DNA of 64,000 nucleotides, from NCBI RefSeq assembly GCF_900115955.1, contig NZ_FOYL01000002.1, positions 496,001-560,000 of the forward strand, written 5' to 3'. Position 1 is the stretch's first letter. The number at the start of each line of letters is the position of its first letter. The notes under the pieces were generated by a model. The model saw nothing but the letters and a program-made list of their open reading frames with translations, had not been told where the DNA came from and made no database searches. The position numbers and the translations under genes were made by a program. Shown here one piece after another: positions 45,205 to 52,949 of this stretch. This stretch comes from Lentzea waywayandensis (GTDB lineage Bacteria; Actinomycetota; Actinomycetes; Mycobacteriales; Pseudonocardiaceae).

Positions 45205-45858
45205 TTACGCGGGCAGCAGGACCGAGTCGATGAGGTAGACGGTGGCGTTCGCGGTCTTCACGCCGCCGCAGATGACGTTGGCGTCGTTGACCTTCAGCGC
45301 GTCCTTGGAACCGGTGACCTTGACGGTGCCGGTCTCGACGGTCTTCTGGTCGCCGGCGATCTTGTCAGGCGTGATCTGGCCGGGGACGACGTGGTAGGTC
45401 AGGATCTTGGTCAGTAGCGCGTCGTCGGTCTTGAGCTTCTCGATCGTCGCGGCGTCGATCTTCGCGAAAGCGGAGTCGACCGGCGCGAAGACGGTGAACT
45501 CGGCACCGTTGAGCGTCGAGACCAGGTTCACCTTCGGGTTGAGCTTGCCGGACACCGCGCTGACCAGCGTCGTGAGCAGCGGGTTGTTGCTCGCGGCCAC
45601 GGCGACCGGGTCGGCGGCCATGCCACTCACCGAACCGGCACCGGACGGAACCTGCTTCGCGTAGTCGGCACAACCCGGGCCGACGAGGTTGGCGGCCGGG
45701 TCGGCCATCGCCGACGAGGACGGCGCCATCGAGGTGGCGGACGTGGGCGCGGTGCTGGAGCTGCTGCTCGCCGTGTCACCCGAGCCGCAAGCAGCTCCGA
45801 ACAGGGCGAGCGAGACAGCGCCGACGGCCAGAACGGTGCTGCGGGCGGTCTTGTTCAT
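45205..45858 (-). CDS. Fasciclin-domain lipoprotein (Mpt83-like)
   Basis: 217 residues. Lipoprotein signal with lipobox cysteine C24 (LFGAACGSG), a Ser/Thr/Ala-rich linker, and one fasciclin domain from about residue 85: [22 protein letters not shown] core ([20 protein letters not shown]) and [10 protein letters not shown]. It resembles mycobacterial MPT70/MPT83, which are controlled by SigK. ATG at 45858 with GGAGAT upstream. Has the SigK-like promoter at 45898-45924. Confidence 0.87.
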   Translation of the reverse strand: MNKTARSTVLAVGAVSLALFGAACGSGDTASSSSSTAPTSATSMAPSSSAMADPAANLVGPGCADYAKQVPSGAGSVSGMAADPVAVAASNNPLLTTLVSAVSGKLNPKVNLVSTLNGAEFTVFAPVDSAFAKIDAATIEKLKTDDALLTKILTYHVVPGQITPDKIAGDQKTVETGTVKVTGSKDALKVNDANVICGGVKTANATVYLIDSVLLPA

Positions 45859-45897
45859 GACGGAACATCTCCAAGGGTGTTCGGGCAGTTGCTGGTG

Positions 45898-45924
45898 ATT
45901 CGCCACCCCTGAGGGAACGGATTG
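45898..45924 (-). promoter_or_regulatory. SigK-like promoter of the fasciclin gene
   Basis: On the minus strand: -35 CAATCC (45924-45919), 15-base spacer, -10 GCGAAT (45903-45898), about 39 bases before the ATG at 45858, leaving room for its GGAGAT ribosome site. Matches the promoters of the anti-sigma and Mo oxidoreductase genes, including the extended CAATCCGTTC of the former. Confidence 0.62.
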
Positions 45925-46049
45925 GCGTGGTTACCGATCCGTTACCGAACAACCCGAAAACCGCGTCCCACCAGGGAAAACTCCCCGATCGTCCACAGTG
46001 GACGGAAGCGCCGGGCAATCCGCGGTGCTCGCGGGCCCGAACAACGGCC

Positions 46050-46514
46050 ATGAAACGAGGAGACACCGCCCCGGACTTCACCCTGCCCGACGACACCGGC
46101 CGGCCCCGCATGCTGTCCGACTTCCTGGCCTCCGGCCCGGTCGTGCTGTTCTTCTACCCGGCCGCGATGACCGGCGGCTGCACGCAGGAGAGCTGCCACT
46201 TCCGCGACCTGGCGAAGGAGTTCGGCGAAGTCGGCGCCCACCGGGTCGGGATCAGCCCGGACGCCGTGAGCAGGCAGCGCGAGTTCGCTGTCACGAACGA
46301 CTTCGGCTACCCGCTGCTGTCCGACGTCGACGGTGTCGTGGCGAAGCAGTTCGGCGTCTGGCGGCGCTTCAGCCCGCTGCACGCGAAAAGGCACACCTTC
46401 GTCATCGACACCGACCACGAGATCCTCGAAGTGATCAAGAGCGAGCTGAAGTTCACCTTGCACGCCGACAACGCCCTCGCAGTCCTGCGAGAGCGTGCGG
46501 CGAAGGGCCTCTAG
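46050..46514 (+). CDS. Peroxiredoxin (AhpC/TSA, Bcp-like)
   Basis: 154 residues. Catalytic cysteine in MTGGCTQESCHFRD, with the second cysteine four residues on as in Bcp-type enzymes. FFYPAAMTGGCTQ is the family signature in slightly altered form (P-x3-T-x2-C). Reduces peroxides in the cytoplasm. ATG at 46050. Its stop meets the convergent Mo oxidoreductase stop with a 4-base overlap. Confidence 0.87.
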   Translation: MKRGDTAPDFTLPDDTGRPRMLSDFLASGPVVLFFYPAAMTGGCTQESCHFRDLAKEFGEVGAHRVGISPDAVSRQREFAVTNDFGYPLLSDVDGVVAKQFGVWRRFSPLHAKRHTFVIDTDHEILEVIKSELKFTLHADNALAVLRERAAKGL

Positions 46515-48007
46515 CCGACCGAGGTGAAGACCATCGAGTGCCAGCCGGTCGCGCCGTCCGGAATCGGGGCGGCGCGCTCGTTGGTCTGGGTGTAGCCCTT
46601 CCGGTCGGTGGCGCGGCACTCCACGGTGTGGTTGCCCGGCTTCAGATCCAGCTCGATGCGCCACATCCGCCAGGTGTCGATGTTGACCTCGGTGCTGAGC
46701 GTGGTCTTCTGCCACGGCCCGCCGTCGACGCGGACCTCCACGCCGTCGATGCCGGTGTGCTGGGCCCAGGCGATGCCCGCCACGACGAACCTGCCCGCCG
46801 GAACCCGTTCGAAGGACTTCGGCCGGTCCACCCTGGACATGACCTTGACCGGCGCCTTCTTCCCCCAGCCGCGCTGCGCCCAGTACGGGTCGAACGCGTC
46901 GAAGGTGGTGAGTTCCATGTCCACCAACCACTTGGTGGCGGAGACGTAACCGTAGAGACCCGGCACGACCATGCGGACCGGGAAGCCGCGCTCCAGCGGC
47001 AACGGCTCACCGTTCATCCCGAGGGCCAGCATCGCGTTCGATCCCGGCGCCATGATCGACTCGACCGGAGTGCCGCACGTCCACCCGTCCACGCTGCGCG
47101 TCGCCAGCTGGTCGGCACCAGGCCGCACGCCGGCGTCCCGCAGCAGATCGGGCAGCGAGACGCCGATGAAGTTCGACGTGGAGATGTACGGGCCGCCGAC
47201 CTCGTTGGACACGCACACCAGTGTGATGGTCTTCTCCACCAACGGACGCCGCAGCAGGTCGTCATAGGTGAGCAGCATTTCGTTGTCCACCATGCCGTGC
47301 ACGCGCATGCGCCAGTCCTCCGCTCGCAGGCGAGGCACGGTGAGCGCGGTGTCGACCCGGTAGAACTTGTCGTTCGGCGTCAGGAACGACGGCGTGCCCT
47401 CGCGGGCGAAGTCGGCGTCGAACGGGATCTCCGGCGCGGTCTCCCTCGGCCGCAACTTGATGCCGCGCCGGGAGGCCTCGACGTCGACGCGACCGGCGAG
47501 CAACTGCCCGCCCATCGCCGCGAGTCCGGCGCCTGCCGCGATCGCCGCCGTCGACAGCAGGAACTTCCTCCTCCCCTGCGCCACGACCGGCGCCTGGGAC
47601 CACAACCAGCGGAACGCCGCTACCCCGACCACGAGACTGGCCACCGGTGCGATCACCGACCACGCGGTCGTGGTCGGCCTGGCCAGCACGGCGGCGATCC
47701 CGAGCAGACCGAGCACACCGGCGAGGGCGGTGCCGGGCCAGGGACTGCGGCGGGACAGCAGCCCCGCCACCACGCCGAGTGCCGCGAGCACGAGCGCCAT
47801 GCCGCCGAGCAGCACCAGCTTGTCGTTCTCGCCGAACGTGCGGATGGCGAAGTCCTTGACCGGGTGGGGAGTCAGGTCGATCGCGGTGTTCCCGACCGCG
47901 AGGAACGGCGAGGCCAGCGGGCTCACCAGCCCCGCGACGAGATGCCCCGCCGCCAGCGCCGCGGCCACCGACACCAGGCCGATGAGGATCGTTCGTGTTG
48001 CCTTCAC
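46511..48007 (-). CDS. Membrane-anchored molybdopterin oxidoreductase (sulfite-oxidase fold)
   Basis: 498 residues. Four membrane helices in residues 5-135, a twin-arginine-like GRRKFLLS at 145-152 with a fifth hydrophobic stretch, then an exported sulfite-oxidase-type molybdopterin domain. The Mo ligand cysteine is C265 (TLVCVSNEVGG), and a C-terminal dimerisation domain follows (GIDGVEVRVDGGPW, YTQTNERAAPIPDG). Homologues are often beside SigK/RskA/fasciclin genes. The start GTG at 48007 is chosen because it lies exactly 7 bases after a SigK-like promoter; GTG 48034 would put the -35/-10 inside the gene. Confidence 0.88.
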   Translation of the reverse strand: MKATRTILIGLVSVAAALAAGHLVAGLVSPLASPFLAVGNTAIDLTPHPVKDFAIRTFGENDKLVLLGGMALVLAALGVVAGLLSRRSPWPGTALAGVLGLLGIAAVLARPTTTAWSVIAPVASLVVGVAAFRWLWSQAPVVAQGRRKFLLSTAAIAAGAGLAAMGGQLLAGRVDVEASRRGIKLRPRETAPEIPFDADFAREGTPSFLTPNDKFYRVDTALTVPRLRAEDWRMRVHGMVDNEMLLTYDDLLRRPLVEKTITLVCVSNEVGGPYISTSNFIGVSLPDLLRDAGVRPGADQLATRSVDGWTCGTPVESIMAPGSNAMLALGMNGEPLPLERGFPVRMVVPGLYGYVSATKWLVDMELTTFDAFDPYWAQRGWGKKAPVKVMSRVDRPKSFERVPAGRFVVAGIAWAQHTGIDGVEVRVDGGPWQKTTLSTEVNIDTWRMWRIELDLKPGNHTVECRATDRKGYTQTNERAAPIPDGATGWHSMVFTSVG

Positions 48008-48014
48008 ACGGGTG

Positions 48015-48041
48015 GTTCGGAGCCGGCCGCTCACCGGATTG
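48015..48041 (-). promoter_or_regulatory. SigK-like promoter of the Mo oxidoreductase
   Basis: On the minus strand: -35 CAATCC (48041-48036), 15-base spacer, -10 CCGAAC (48020-48015), then 7 bases to the GTG at 48007. The spacing to the start codon equals that of the anti-sigma gene, supporting a leaderless message. Confidence 0.62.
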
Positions 48042-48047
48042 GCTGAA

Positions 48048-48081
48048 GAGCGTCGCCCGCCGCGCACGGCGGGCGACGCTC
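48048..48081 (-). terminator. Hairpin terminator after the nuclease-fold gene
   Basis: A perfect 15-bp stem, GAGCGTCGCCCGCCG with CGGCGGGCGACGCTC, 4-base loop. It begins 7 bases past the end of the DNase-I-fold gene and lies just upstream of the Mo oxidoreductase promoter, insulating the two. Confidence 0.83.
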
Positions 48082-48087
48082 ACGTCG

Positions 48088-48915
48088 TCACGGCTTGGTC
48101 AGGCGAACCAGGAACCCGTCGTGATCGGTGTGGCTCATGCCGTACTTGGAGGTGCTCACGAACGCGATGTCGTTCGAGAACACCACGTGCTGCACGTCGT
48201 TGTCCCCCTTGCGGATGTGGCCGGGCGGGACGCAGTTCTGCGCGTTCTCCGGATCGGAGGTGTCGTACTCCAGGTTGAAGTCACCACCGACGATCGTCTT
48301 CCCGCTCACGCCCTCCGCCGCCCGGATCTGCGGGACGACGTCGAACAGCAGCGACCGGCACTGTGCGAGAGCGACCGGCTCGCTGCTGGCCGACAGGTGC
48401 GTCGCGCATCCCAGGTGATCGCCGACCGCGTACACGCAGACGTAGGTCCGCTGCTCGTTGCCGCCGTCCTGGCTGGCATACCTGCCGCTGTACGTCTTCA
48501 CGCCCTGGTAGTTCGCCGCCGCCACCCGGCCGATCACGGCGTTGCCGTAGTCCTGACCGTTGGCGCACTTCACCGGCGTACCGGTGTCCCGCCGCAGCGC
48601 CGGCGCGAACTGCGAGTACACCCGGTCGCCCGGCCACGCCTTCACGAGCGACGGCACGAGGTAGCCGGGCAGGTCGTTGGCGCAGATCTCGTTCAGCGTC
48701 ACCATGTTCGGCCGCAGCCGGGCGATCAGGTCACCGCCCTCGATGACCGATCGGCCCTGCGCGTAGCAGCTCACCCCGGGAACGCCGCTGTTGCACAGGT
48801 TCAGCTGGAGCTCCCAGAACCGTTCCGCGGCCGCGGCGGGCGCCGCCGATGGGACCAGCGATCCAAGCCCGAACGCCGCCGCGATCACCAGGACCGCCGC
48901 ACTTCGTCGACTCAT
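48088..48915 (-). CDS. Secreted endonuclease/exonuclease/phosphatase-fold protein
   Basis: 275 residues. Signal peptide ending AAAA near residue 30. DNase-I-fold motifs: LQLNLCNS, TLNEICAND (metal glutamate), ATHLSASS, GGDFNLEYD and SHTDHDGFLV (final catalytic His/Asp). Six or more cysteines suggest disulfides. Could be a nuclease, sphingomyelinase or phosphatase. ATG at 48915 with GGAGGACGA upstream. Confidence 0.84.
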   Translation of the reverse strand: MSRRSAAVLVIAAAFGLGSLVPSAAPAAAAERFWELQLNLCNSGVPGVSCYAQGRSVIEGGDLIARLRPNMVTLNEICANDLPGYLVPSLVKAWPGDRVYSQFAPALRRDTGTPVKCANGQDYGNAVIGRVAAANYQGVKTYSGRYASQDGGNEQRTYVCVYAVGDHLGCATHLSASSEPVALAQCRSLLFDVVPQIRAAEGVSGKTIVGGDFNLEYDTSDPENAQNCVPPGHIRKGDNDVQHVVFSNDIAFVSTSKYGMSHTDHDGFLVRLTKP

Positions 48916-49043
48916 TCGTCCTCCGTTGATGGAGTCCCCCACAGGTGGCGTCCTGCCCCGGCCCATCCCCGGAGCGAGCCGCCACCGTGGTTCTACACGT
49001 CGTGCGTGCCGGCCGGAGCCGGATCGACCGTTCCCGGTTGCCG

Positions 49044-49087
49044 TTTACGACAACCTGTCGTAATCTTTTGCGACAGGTTGTCGTAAA
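49044..49087. promoter_or_regulatory. Double TetR-type operator
   Basis: Two adjacent palindromes: TTACGACAACCTGTCGTAA at 49045-49063 (perfect 8-3-8) and TTGCGACAGGTTGTCGTAA at 49068-49086 (one mismatch). They also mirror each other, making one large inverted repeat with 17-bp arms. Placed directly upstream of the SnoaL/TetR operon; the TetR protein is the likely ligand-responsive binder. Confidence 0.75.
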
Positions 49088-49112
49088 AGATTCGCAACGG
49101 AAGGCGCCCTCC

Positions 49113-49568
49113 ATGAACACGCTCGCCGATCGCGCCGAACTCATCGAACTGATCAGCCACTACGCCGACATCGCGGACCTGAAGGAGTTCACGACCCTGC
49201 CCGGCCGGGTCTTCACCGACGTGCTCACGCTCGACTTCGAGTCGGTGACGGGCATGCCGGTGATGACGGTCCCGCTGAACGACTACGTCGAGGCCCTGCG
49301 CGCAAGCTTCGCGCCCTTCAAGGCAACGCACCACGCCATCACCGGCCACGTGGTCGAGATCGACGGCGACACCGCGAAGATCCACGCACACGTCCGCGCC
49401 GAGCACTGGCTGCCGGACGGACTCGCCGCCGCCGCGTGGCTGGTGGTCGGCTTCTACGACAACGAGGCGGTCCGCACACCGGACGGCTGGCGGCTGAACC
49501 GTGTCAAGCTGACCGCGATCCACCAGGAGAACCAGCCGGCACTGGCGGACGCAGCGCCCGCGCGGTAG
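49113..49568 (+). CDS. SnoaL-like (NTF2-fold) protein
   Basis: 151 residues. The cone-shaped alpha-beta NTF2 fold is suggested by ADRAELIELISHYADIADLK, THHAITGHVVEIDGDTAKIH and a final strand rich in aromatic residues (WRLNRVKLTAIHQ). Family members are cyclases, isomerases or dehydratases of small molecules, or non-enzymatic. ATG at 49113 with GGAAGG about 9 bases upstream. Followed by the TetR gene at 38 bases. Confidence 0.8.
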   Translation: MNTLADRAELIELISHYADIADLKEFTTLPGRVFTDVLTLDFESVTGMPVMTVPLNDYVEALRASFAPFKATHHAITGHVVEIDGDTAKIHAHVRAEHWLPDGLAAAAWLVVGFYDNEAVRTPDGWRLNRVKLTAIHQENQPALADAAPAR

Positions 49569-49606
49569 CGCAGGCGGTCCCGTCCACGACCGAGGAGAAC
49601 GATCAG

Positions 49607-50227
49607 ATGCCGCGGATTCGCGCCGCCACCATCGAGGAACACCACGAGATGGTGTGGGCCGACCTCACCGAGGCGATGCGGCAGCTGCTGCTCGAACGCG
49701 ACTACGAGTCGATCAACATGGGCCACATCGCGGCCCAGGCGGGACTCGCGCGCAACACCCTCTACAACTACGCCGCGGACAAGCGAACGCTGGTCCTGGA
49801 GCTCGCCCGCCGGGCGAGCCGTCCACTGGCCGAGCAGGTGGCCGCGATCGCCGCACGATCGCCGGAACCCGCCGCGGACCGGTTGCGGGAGATCATCGAG
49901 GTGATCCTGTCCGCCTCCACGAACCACGCCATGCGGCTGATGTTCCTCCCGAACTCCGGCTCGCTGGTGGCCGATCTGCCGGACGGACCGGACAACCCGT
50001 TCACCACGCTCGTGATCGAGGTGGAGAACGTCGTCGAGGACGGTCTCGCCAACGGTGAGTTCCACGGCGTCGAAGACGTGCGGCTCACCGTGGAACTGAT
50101 GTCCGGCGCGATGCGCGCGGGCATCGACCGCATCAGCCGGGATCCGGCCGCCCTCCCGGCCACGGTCCGCGCGGCGCAGGAGATCGTCCTCGCCTCGATG
50201 ACCCGCGGCCCCTCGAACGGCACCTGA
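49607..50227 (+). CDS. TetR family transcriptional regulator
   Basis: 206 residues. Helix-turn-helix: LTEAMRQLLLERDYESINMG, then HIAAQAGLARNTLYNYAADK. The rest is a ligand-binding domain with an AcrR-like pattern. ATG at 49607 with GAGGAG upstream. It probably binds the double palindrome upstream of the SnoaL gene and represses both genes. Confidence 0.87.
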   Translation: MPRIRAATIEEHHEMVWADLTEAMRQLLLERDYESINMGHIAAQAGLARNTLYNYAADKRTLVLELARRASRPLAEQVAAIAARSPEPAADRLREIIEVILSASTNHAMRLMFLPNSGSLVADLPDGPDNPFTTLVIEVENVVEDGLANGEFHGVEDVRLTVELMSGAMRAGIDRISRDPAALPATVRAAQEIVLASMTRGPSNGT

Positions 50228-50233
50228 CGTCGC

Positions 50234-50440
50234 ATGAAGGTCCATGCGTTCGCGGCCCCCTCTGGCCCTAGGAGTACGCGGCAGGACCGTTGGAGCCCAA
50301 CGAGGTCGACGTCCGCGTGACGCACGGCGGCATCTGCCACACCGACCTGGCCGCGATCGACGACGAATGGGTCTGGCCCGATTCCCGGCCGTGGCCGGAC
50401 ACCGGGTGGCCCGCACCGTGTGAGCACGGCACCGGCGGGG
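50234..50440 (+). pseudogene. Relic of a zinc alcohol dehydrogenase N-terminus
   Basis: Starts as MKVHAFAAPSGP, then in another frame YAAGPLEPNEVDVRVTHGGI and CHTDLAAIDDEW, then in a third FPAVAGHRVARTV before a stop. These are consecutive pieces of the MDR alcohol dehydrogenase N-terminal half (zinc ligands C of GICHTD and the GHE-like helix), joined by frameshifts and small deletions. The catalytic C-terminal half is absent. Just downstream of the TetR gene, so probably a lost target of that regulator. Confidence 0.72.
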
Positions 50441-50660
50441 TACCGAGTAGACGCCGAACACGCGCGTGTTCGCACGGAGGACCGCCTTCGGGTGGTCCGG
50501 CCGCGCCGGCGCCGGGAAGTTGAACACTCCAGCGACCCGCCGCCGGCCCGGTTCCAGCGTGCCGGTCGCGGACCCCGCGTCGCCCGTGGCCGTACGATGC
50601 GCTGAACGTGCGTCAAGCAGCCGGCGCCGTGGACTCCGCAGAGGCAGAAGGGGCCGCGGC
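50441..50660. other. Non-coding interval
   Basis: I see no gene, repeat or clear promoter here. It probably includes the rest of the decayed alcohol dehydrogenase region and the promoter of the GAF-ANTAR gene. Confidence 0.4.
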
Positions 50661-51452
50661 ATGGCGGACTACGCGCAATCACGTTCGGTGAGGCCGGTCG
50701 ACGGCGAACGTCCCGATCCGGTGGAACGCCTGGACGAGACCACCGAGGCGCTGACGCAGCTGCACGACGCGTTCACCGGCGAGGAGTCGCTCGAGGACGC
50801 GTTGCAGCGGGTCGCGGAGACCGCGGCCAGGGCCGTGCCCGACGCCGACGCCGTGACCGTTTCCGTGGTGACCGACGAACGGCCGCACACGGCGGCCGCC
50901 ACGGACCAGCGGCTCGTCGAACTCGACCAGAAGCAGTACGGCTCCGGTCGCGGGCCGTGCCTGGAGTCGGCGCTCAACCTGAAGCCCGTGCGGGCGGTGA
51001 TCGGCGAGCACCGCGATTCGTGGCCCGAGTTCGAGGCCGCGGCCGAGAACGCCGGTGTGCGCGCCTATCTGTCGGTGCCGGTCGTGTTGCCGGCGTCGGA
51101 CGACTCCGAAGCGCGGCACATCGGCACGCTCAACATCTACAGCTACACGGCGGCGGCCTTCGACCCGTTCGACGAAGGCCTCATGCGGCTGTTCACCACG
51201 GCCGCGTCCGCCACGATCACCAGCGCCCAGCGATGGCAGCACTCGCAGGGCCAGGTCCAGCAGTTGGAGCGGGCACTGGGGTCGCGTGCCGTGATCGACC
51301 AGGCCAAAGGCGTGCTGATGGCGGTGCACACGTGCAGCGCGGATGATGCGTTCGCGCTGCTCGTGGCGGAGTCGCAGCGCCTGAACGTCAAGCTCCGCGA
51401 CGTCGCGGCGAAGCTGCTCGAGTCGGTGACGCAGCCGGACGAGCCAGCCTGA
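50661..51452 (+). CDS. GAF-ANTAR regulator
   Basis: 263 residues. GAF domain about residues 30-170 (AVTVSVVTDERPHTAAATDQ, GRGPCLESAL, YLSVPVVLP), then an ANTAR RNA-binding domain about 200-255 (VIDQAKGVLMAVHTCSADDA, FALLVAESQRLNVKLRDVAA). ANTAR proteins bind paired stem-loops in leader RNAs to cause antitermination; the GAF domain senses a ligand. No target stem-loop is obvious nearby. ATG at 50661. Its 3' end overlaps the opposite-strand membrane gene by 65 bases. Confidence 0.86.
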   Translation: MADYAQSRSVRPVDGERPDPVERLDETTEALTQLHDAFTGEESLEDALQRVAETAARAVPDADAVTVSVVTDERPHTAAATDQRLVELDQKQYGSGRGPCLESALNLKPVRAVIGEHRDSWPEFEAAAENAGVRAYLSVPVVLPASDDSEARHIGTLNIYSYTAAAFDPFDEGLMRLFTTAASATITSAQRWQHSQGQVQQLERALGSRAVIDQAKGVLMAVHTCSADDAFALLVAESQRLNVKLRDVAAKLLESVTQPDEPA

Positions 51453-52413
51453 CGCCCGCCCAGATCAGCACGGCGAGCACCCCCACCAGCAGGTACTCGA
51501 TCAACGGGATCCGCACGACCTCGTCGATCCTGCCGAGCCCTCGCCAGGAGTAGACGGCGAGGGCGGCGACCACGAACGTGCCTCCGATCCACCACCGCGT
51601 CGCGGCGCTGAGGCCGATGCCGTGCATCTGGGTGAGCACGAAGATCGCCACGAACCCGAAGAAGAACATCGGCCACATCCCGTTCGGGCCGGAGTTCATC
51701 ACGGCGACGAGCGTGCCGTGCACGGCCACGAGCAGCTCCAGGGTCAGCGTCCACCAGCGGTTCGTGTGGGATGTCGTGAACATCAGACTGCTCTGCACGA
51801 GCAGCAGGAACATGTAGAAGAACCCGATGAGGTGCCCACTCGAGGACTCCATCGGGTGGTACCAGAACGTGTAGATCGCGGCCCAGCTGAACAGGTAGCC
51901 GTGGTAGCGGCGGGCGAACGCGACGACCTGCGCGGAGATCGGCGCGGACCAGGTGAGCACGAGGCCGCGGCGGCGGTTCTCCATCAGCAGGACGACCACG
52001 AGCAGCAGGACGACGGAGCCCTGCGAGCTGAAGATGGAGACGTCCTGGGCGAGGCCGTCGTAGAACACCTGCGTCTGCAGGGCGTGCAGGCCGATGAACG
52101 CGCCGTTGGCGGCGAGGGCGACGACGTTGAGGCGGTGCAGGCCGGTGGTGTAGCGCCGGACTCTGGTCTGCGCGTAGTAGATCAGGCCCCACGAGACGAG
52201 TTGGTGCGCCGCGTAGCCCAGCCAGGCGGACGCCCTGGTCCAGAAGGTCGGGTCCGGCAGCTTCCAGTAGTACCAAGAGGCTCCCTGGTCGGGCAGCAAC
52301 GTGACGCCGTGCAGCCGCTGGCCCAGCACCCACACCAGGCCGGTGAGCAGCGCGCTCGCCACCACACCCCACACCAGAACACCCCGACCGGTCCGTCGCA
52401 TATCGTTCAGCAT
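51388..52413 (-). CDS. Polytopic membrane protein, unrecognised
   Basis: 341 residues with about nine or ten membrane helices, many histidines and tryptophans in or near them (FWYHPMESSSGHLIGFFYMF, MFTTSHTNRWWTLTLE, LTQMHGIGL). No family recognised with confidence; histidine spacing hints at haem or metal binding. The ATG at 52413 is preferred: CATAAT lies 5-7 bases upstream, so a leaderless message starts there; ATG 52422 is possible. Divergent from the Mo hydroxylase operon, sharing the operator region. Confidence 0.62.
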   Translation of the reverse strand: MLNDMRRTGRGVLVWGVVASALLTGLVWVLGQRLHGVTLLPDQGASWYYWKLPDPTFWTRASAWLGYAAHQLVSWGLIYYAQTRVRRYTTGLHRLNVVALAANGAFIGLHALQTQVFYDGLAQDVSIFSSQGSVVLLLVVVLLMENRRRGLVLTWSAPISAQVVAFARRYHGYLFSWAAIYTFWYHPMESSSGHLIGFFYMFLLLVQSSLMFTTSHTNRWWTLTLELLVAVHGTLVAVMNSGPNGMWPMFFFGFVAIFVLTQMHGIGLSAATRWWIGGTFVVAALAVYSWRGLGRIDEVVRIPLIEYLLVGVLAVLIWAGVRLARPAASPTRAASPRRRGA

Positions 52414-52461
52414 GCTGAGCATTATGCAGTGCCGACCGTGATACGTTCAGCGCACTGAGCA
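52406..52461. promoter_or_regulatory. Repeated operator in the divergent Mo hydroxylase promoter
   Basis: Two copies of one site, CGTTCAG-N4-CTGAGCA: TTCAGCATGCTGAGCA at 52406-52421 and TTCAGCGCACTGAGCA at 52446-52461, centres 40 bases apart. TCAGCATGCTGA is a perfect palindrome. The first copy covers the start region of the membrane gene, the second lies 17 bases before the Mo hydroxylase start. Most likely MarR sites. Confidence 0.65.
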
Positions 52462-52478
52462 AATCAGGAGGCAGCGCG

Positions 52479-52949
52479 GTGGCCCGATATCTGTTGCGCG
52501 TCAACGGTGAACGGCACGAGGTGGACGTCGAGGGCGACACTCCCCTGCTGTGGGTGTTGCGGGACGAACTGGGGTTGACAGGGGTCAAGTACGGGTGCGG
52601 GGTCGGCCTGTGCGGCGCCTGCACGTCCCATGTGGACGGTCAGGCCGCGCGGCCCTGCGTGCGCACGGCGGCCGACAGCGCGCAGACCCGGATCACGACG
52701 ATCGAGGGGCTGTCGCGCGACGGGGACCACCCGGTGCAGCGGGCGTGGCGGGAGCTCGACGTGGCGCAGTGCGGCTACTGCCAGCCCGGCCAGGTCATGG
52801 CCGCGGCCGCGCTGCTCGCCCGCGATCCGGATCCCGACGACGCGGCGATCGACAAGGCTCTGCGCGACAACGTGTGCCGTTGCGGCACCTATCCCCGCAT
52901 CCGCGCCGCCGTGCGCCGCGCGAGCCGGATCATGCGGGAGGAACGATGA
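52479..52949 (+). CDS. Molybdenum hydroxylase [2Fe-2S] small subunit (IorA-like)
   Basis: 156 residues. Two iron-sulfur clusters: C40, C45, C48 and C60 (YGCGVGLCGACTSH...C) for the ferredoxin-type centre, and C98, C101, C133 and C135 (CGYCQPG, NVCRCGTY) for the helical centre. Passes electrons from the Mo subunit to an acceptor. No FAD subunit is encoded nearby, as in isoquinoline 1-oxidoreductase-type enzymes. GTG start with AGGAGG upstream; stop overlaps the next gene (ATGA). Confidence 0.9.
   Translation: MARYLLRVNGERHEVDVEGDTPLLWVLRDELGLTGVKYGCGVGLCGACTSHVDGQAARPCVRTAADSAQTRITTIEGLSRDGDHPVQRAWRELDVAQCGYCQPGQVMAAAALLARDPDPDDAAIDKALRDNVCRCGTYPRIRAAVRRASRIMREER

Noticed and set aside
45941..45970. 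Possible fourth SigK-like promoter before the peroxiredoxin (GATCCG then CGAA)
   Set aside because: The spacer is about 13 bases, not 15, and the -35 has an extra mismatch; too weak to include.
50291..50523. A 77-codon open frame as a small new gene
   Set aside because: Its first half is plainly alcohol dehydrogenase sequence and its tail has no pattern; it is part of the relic.
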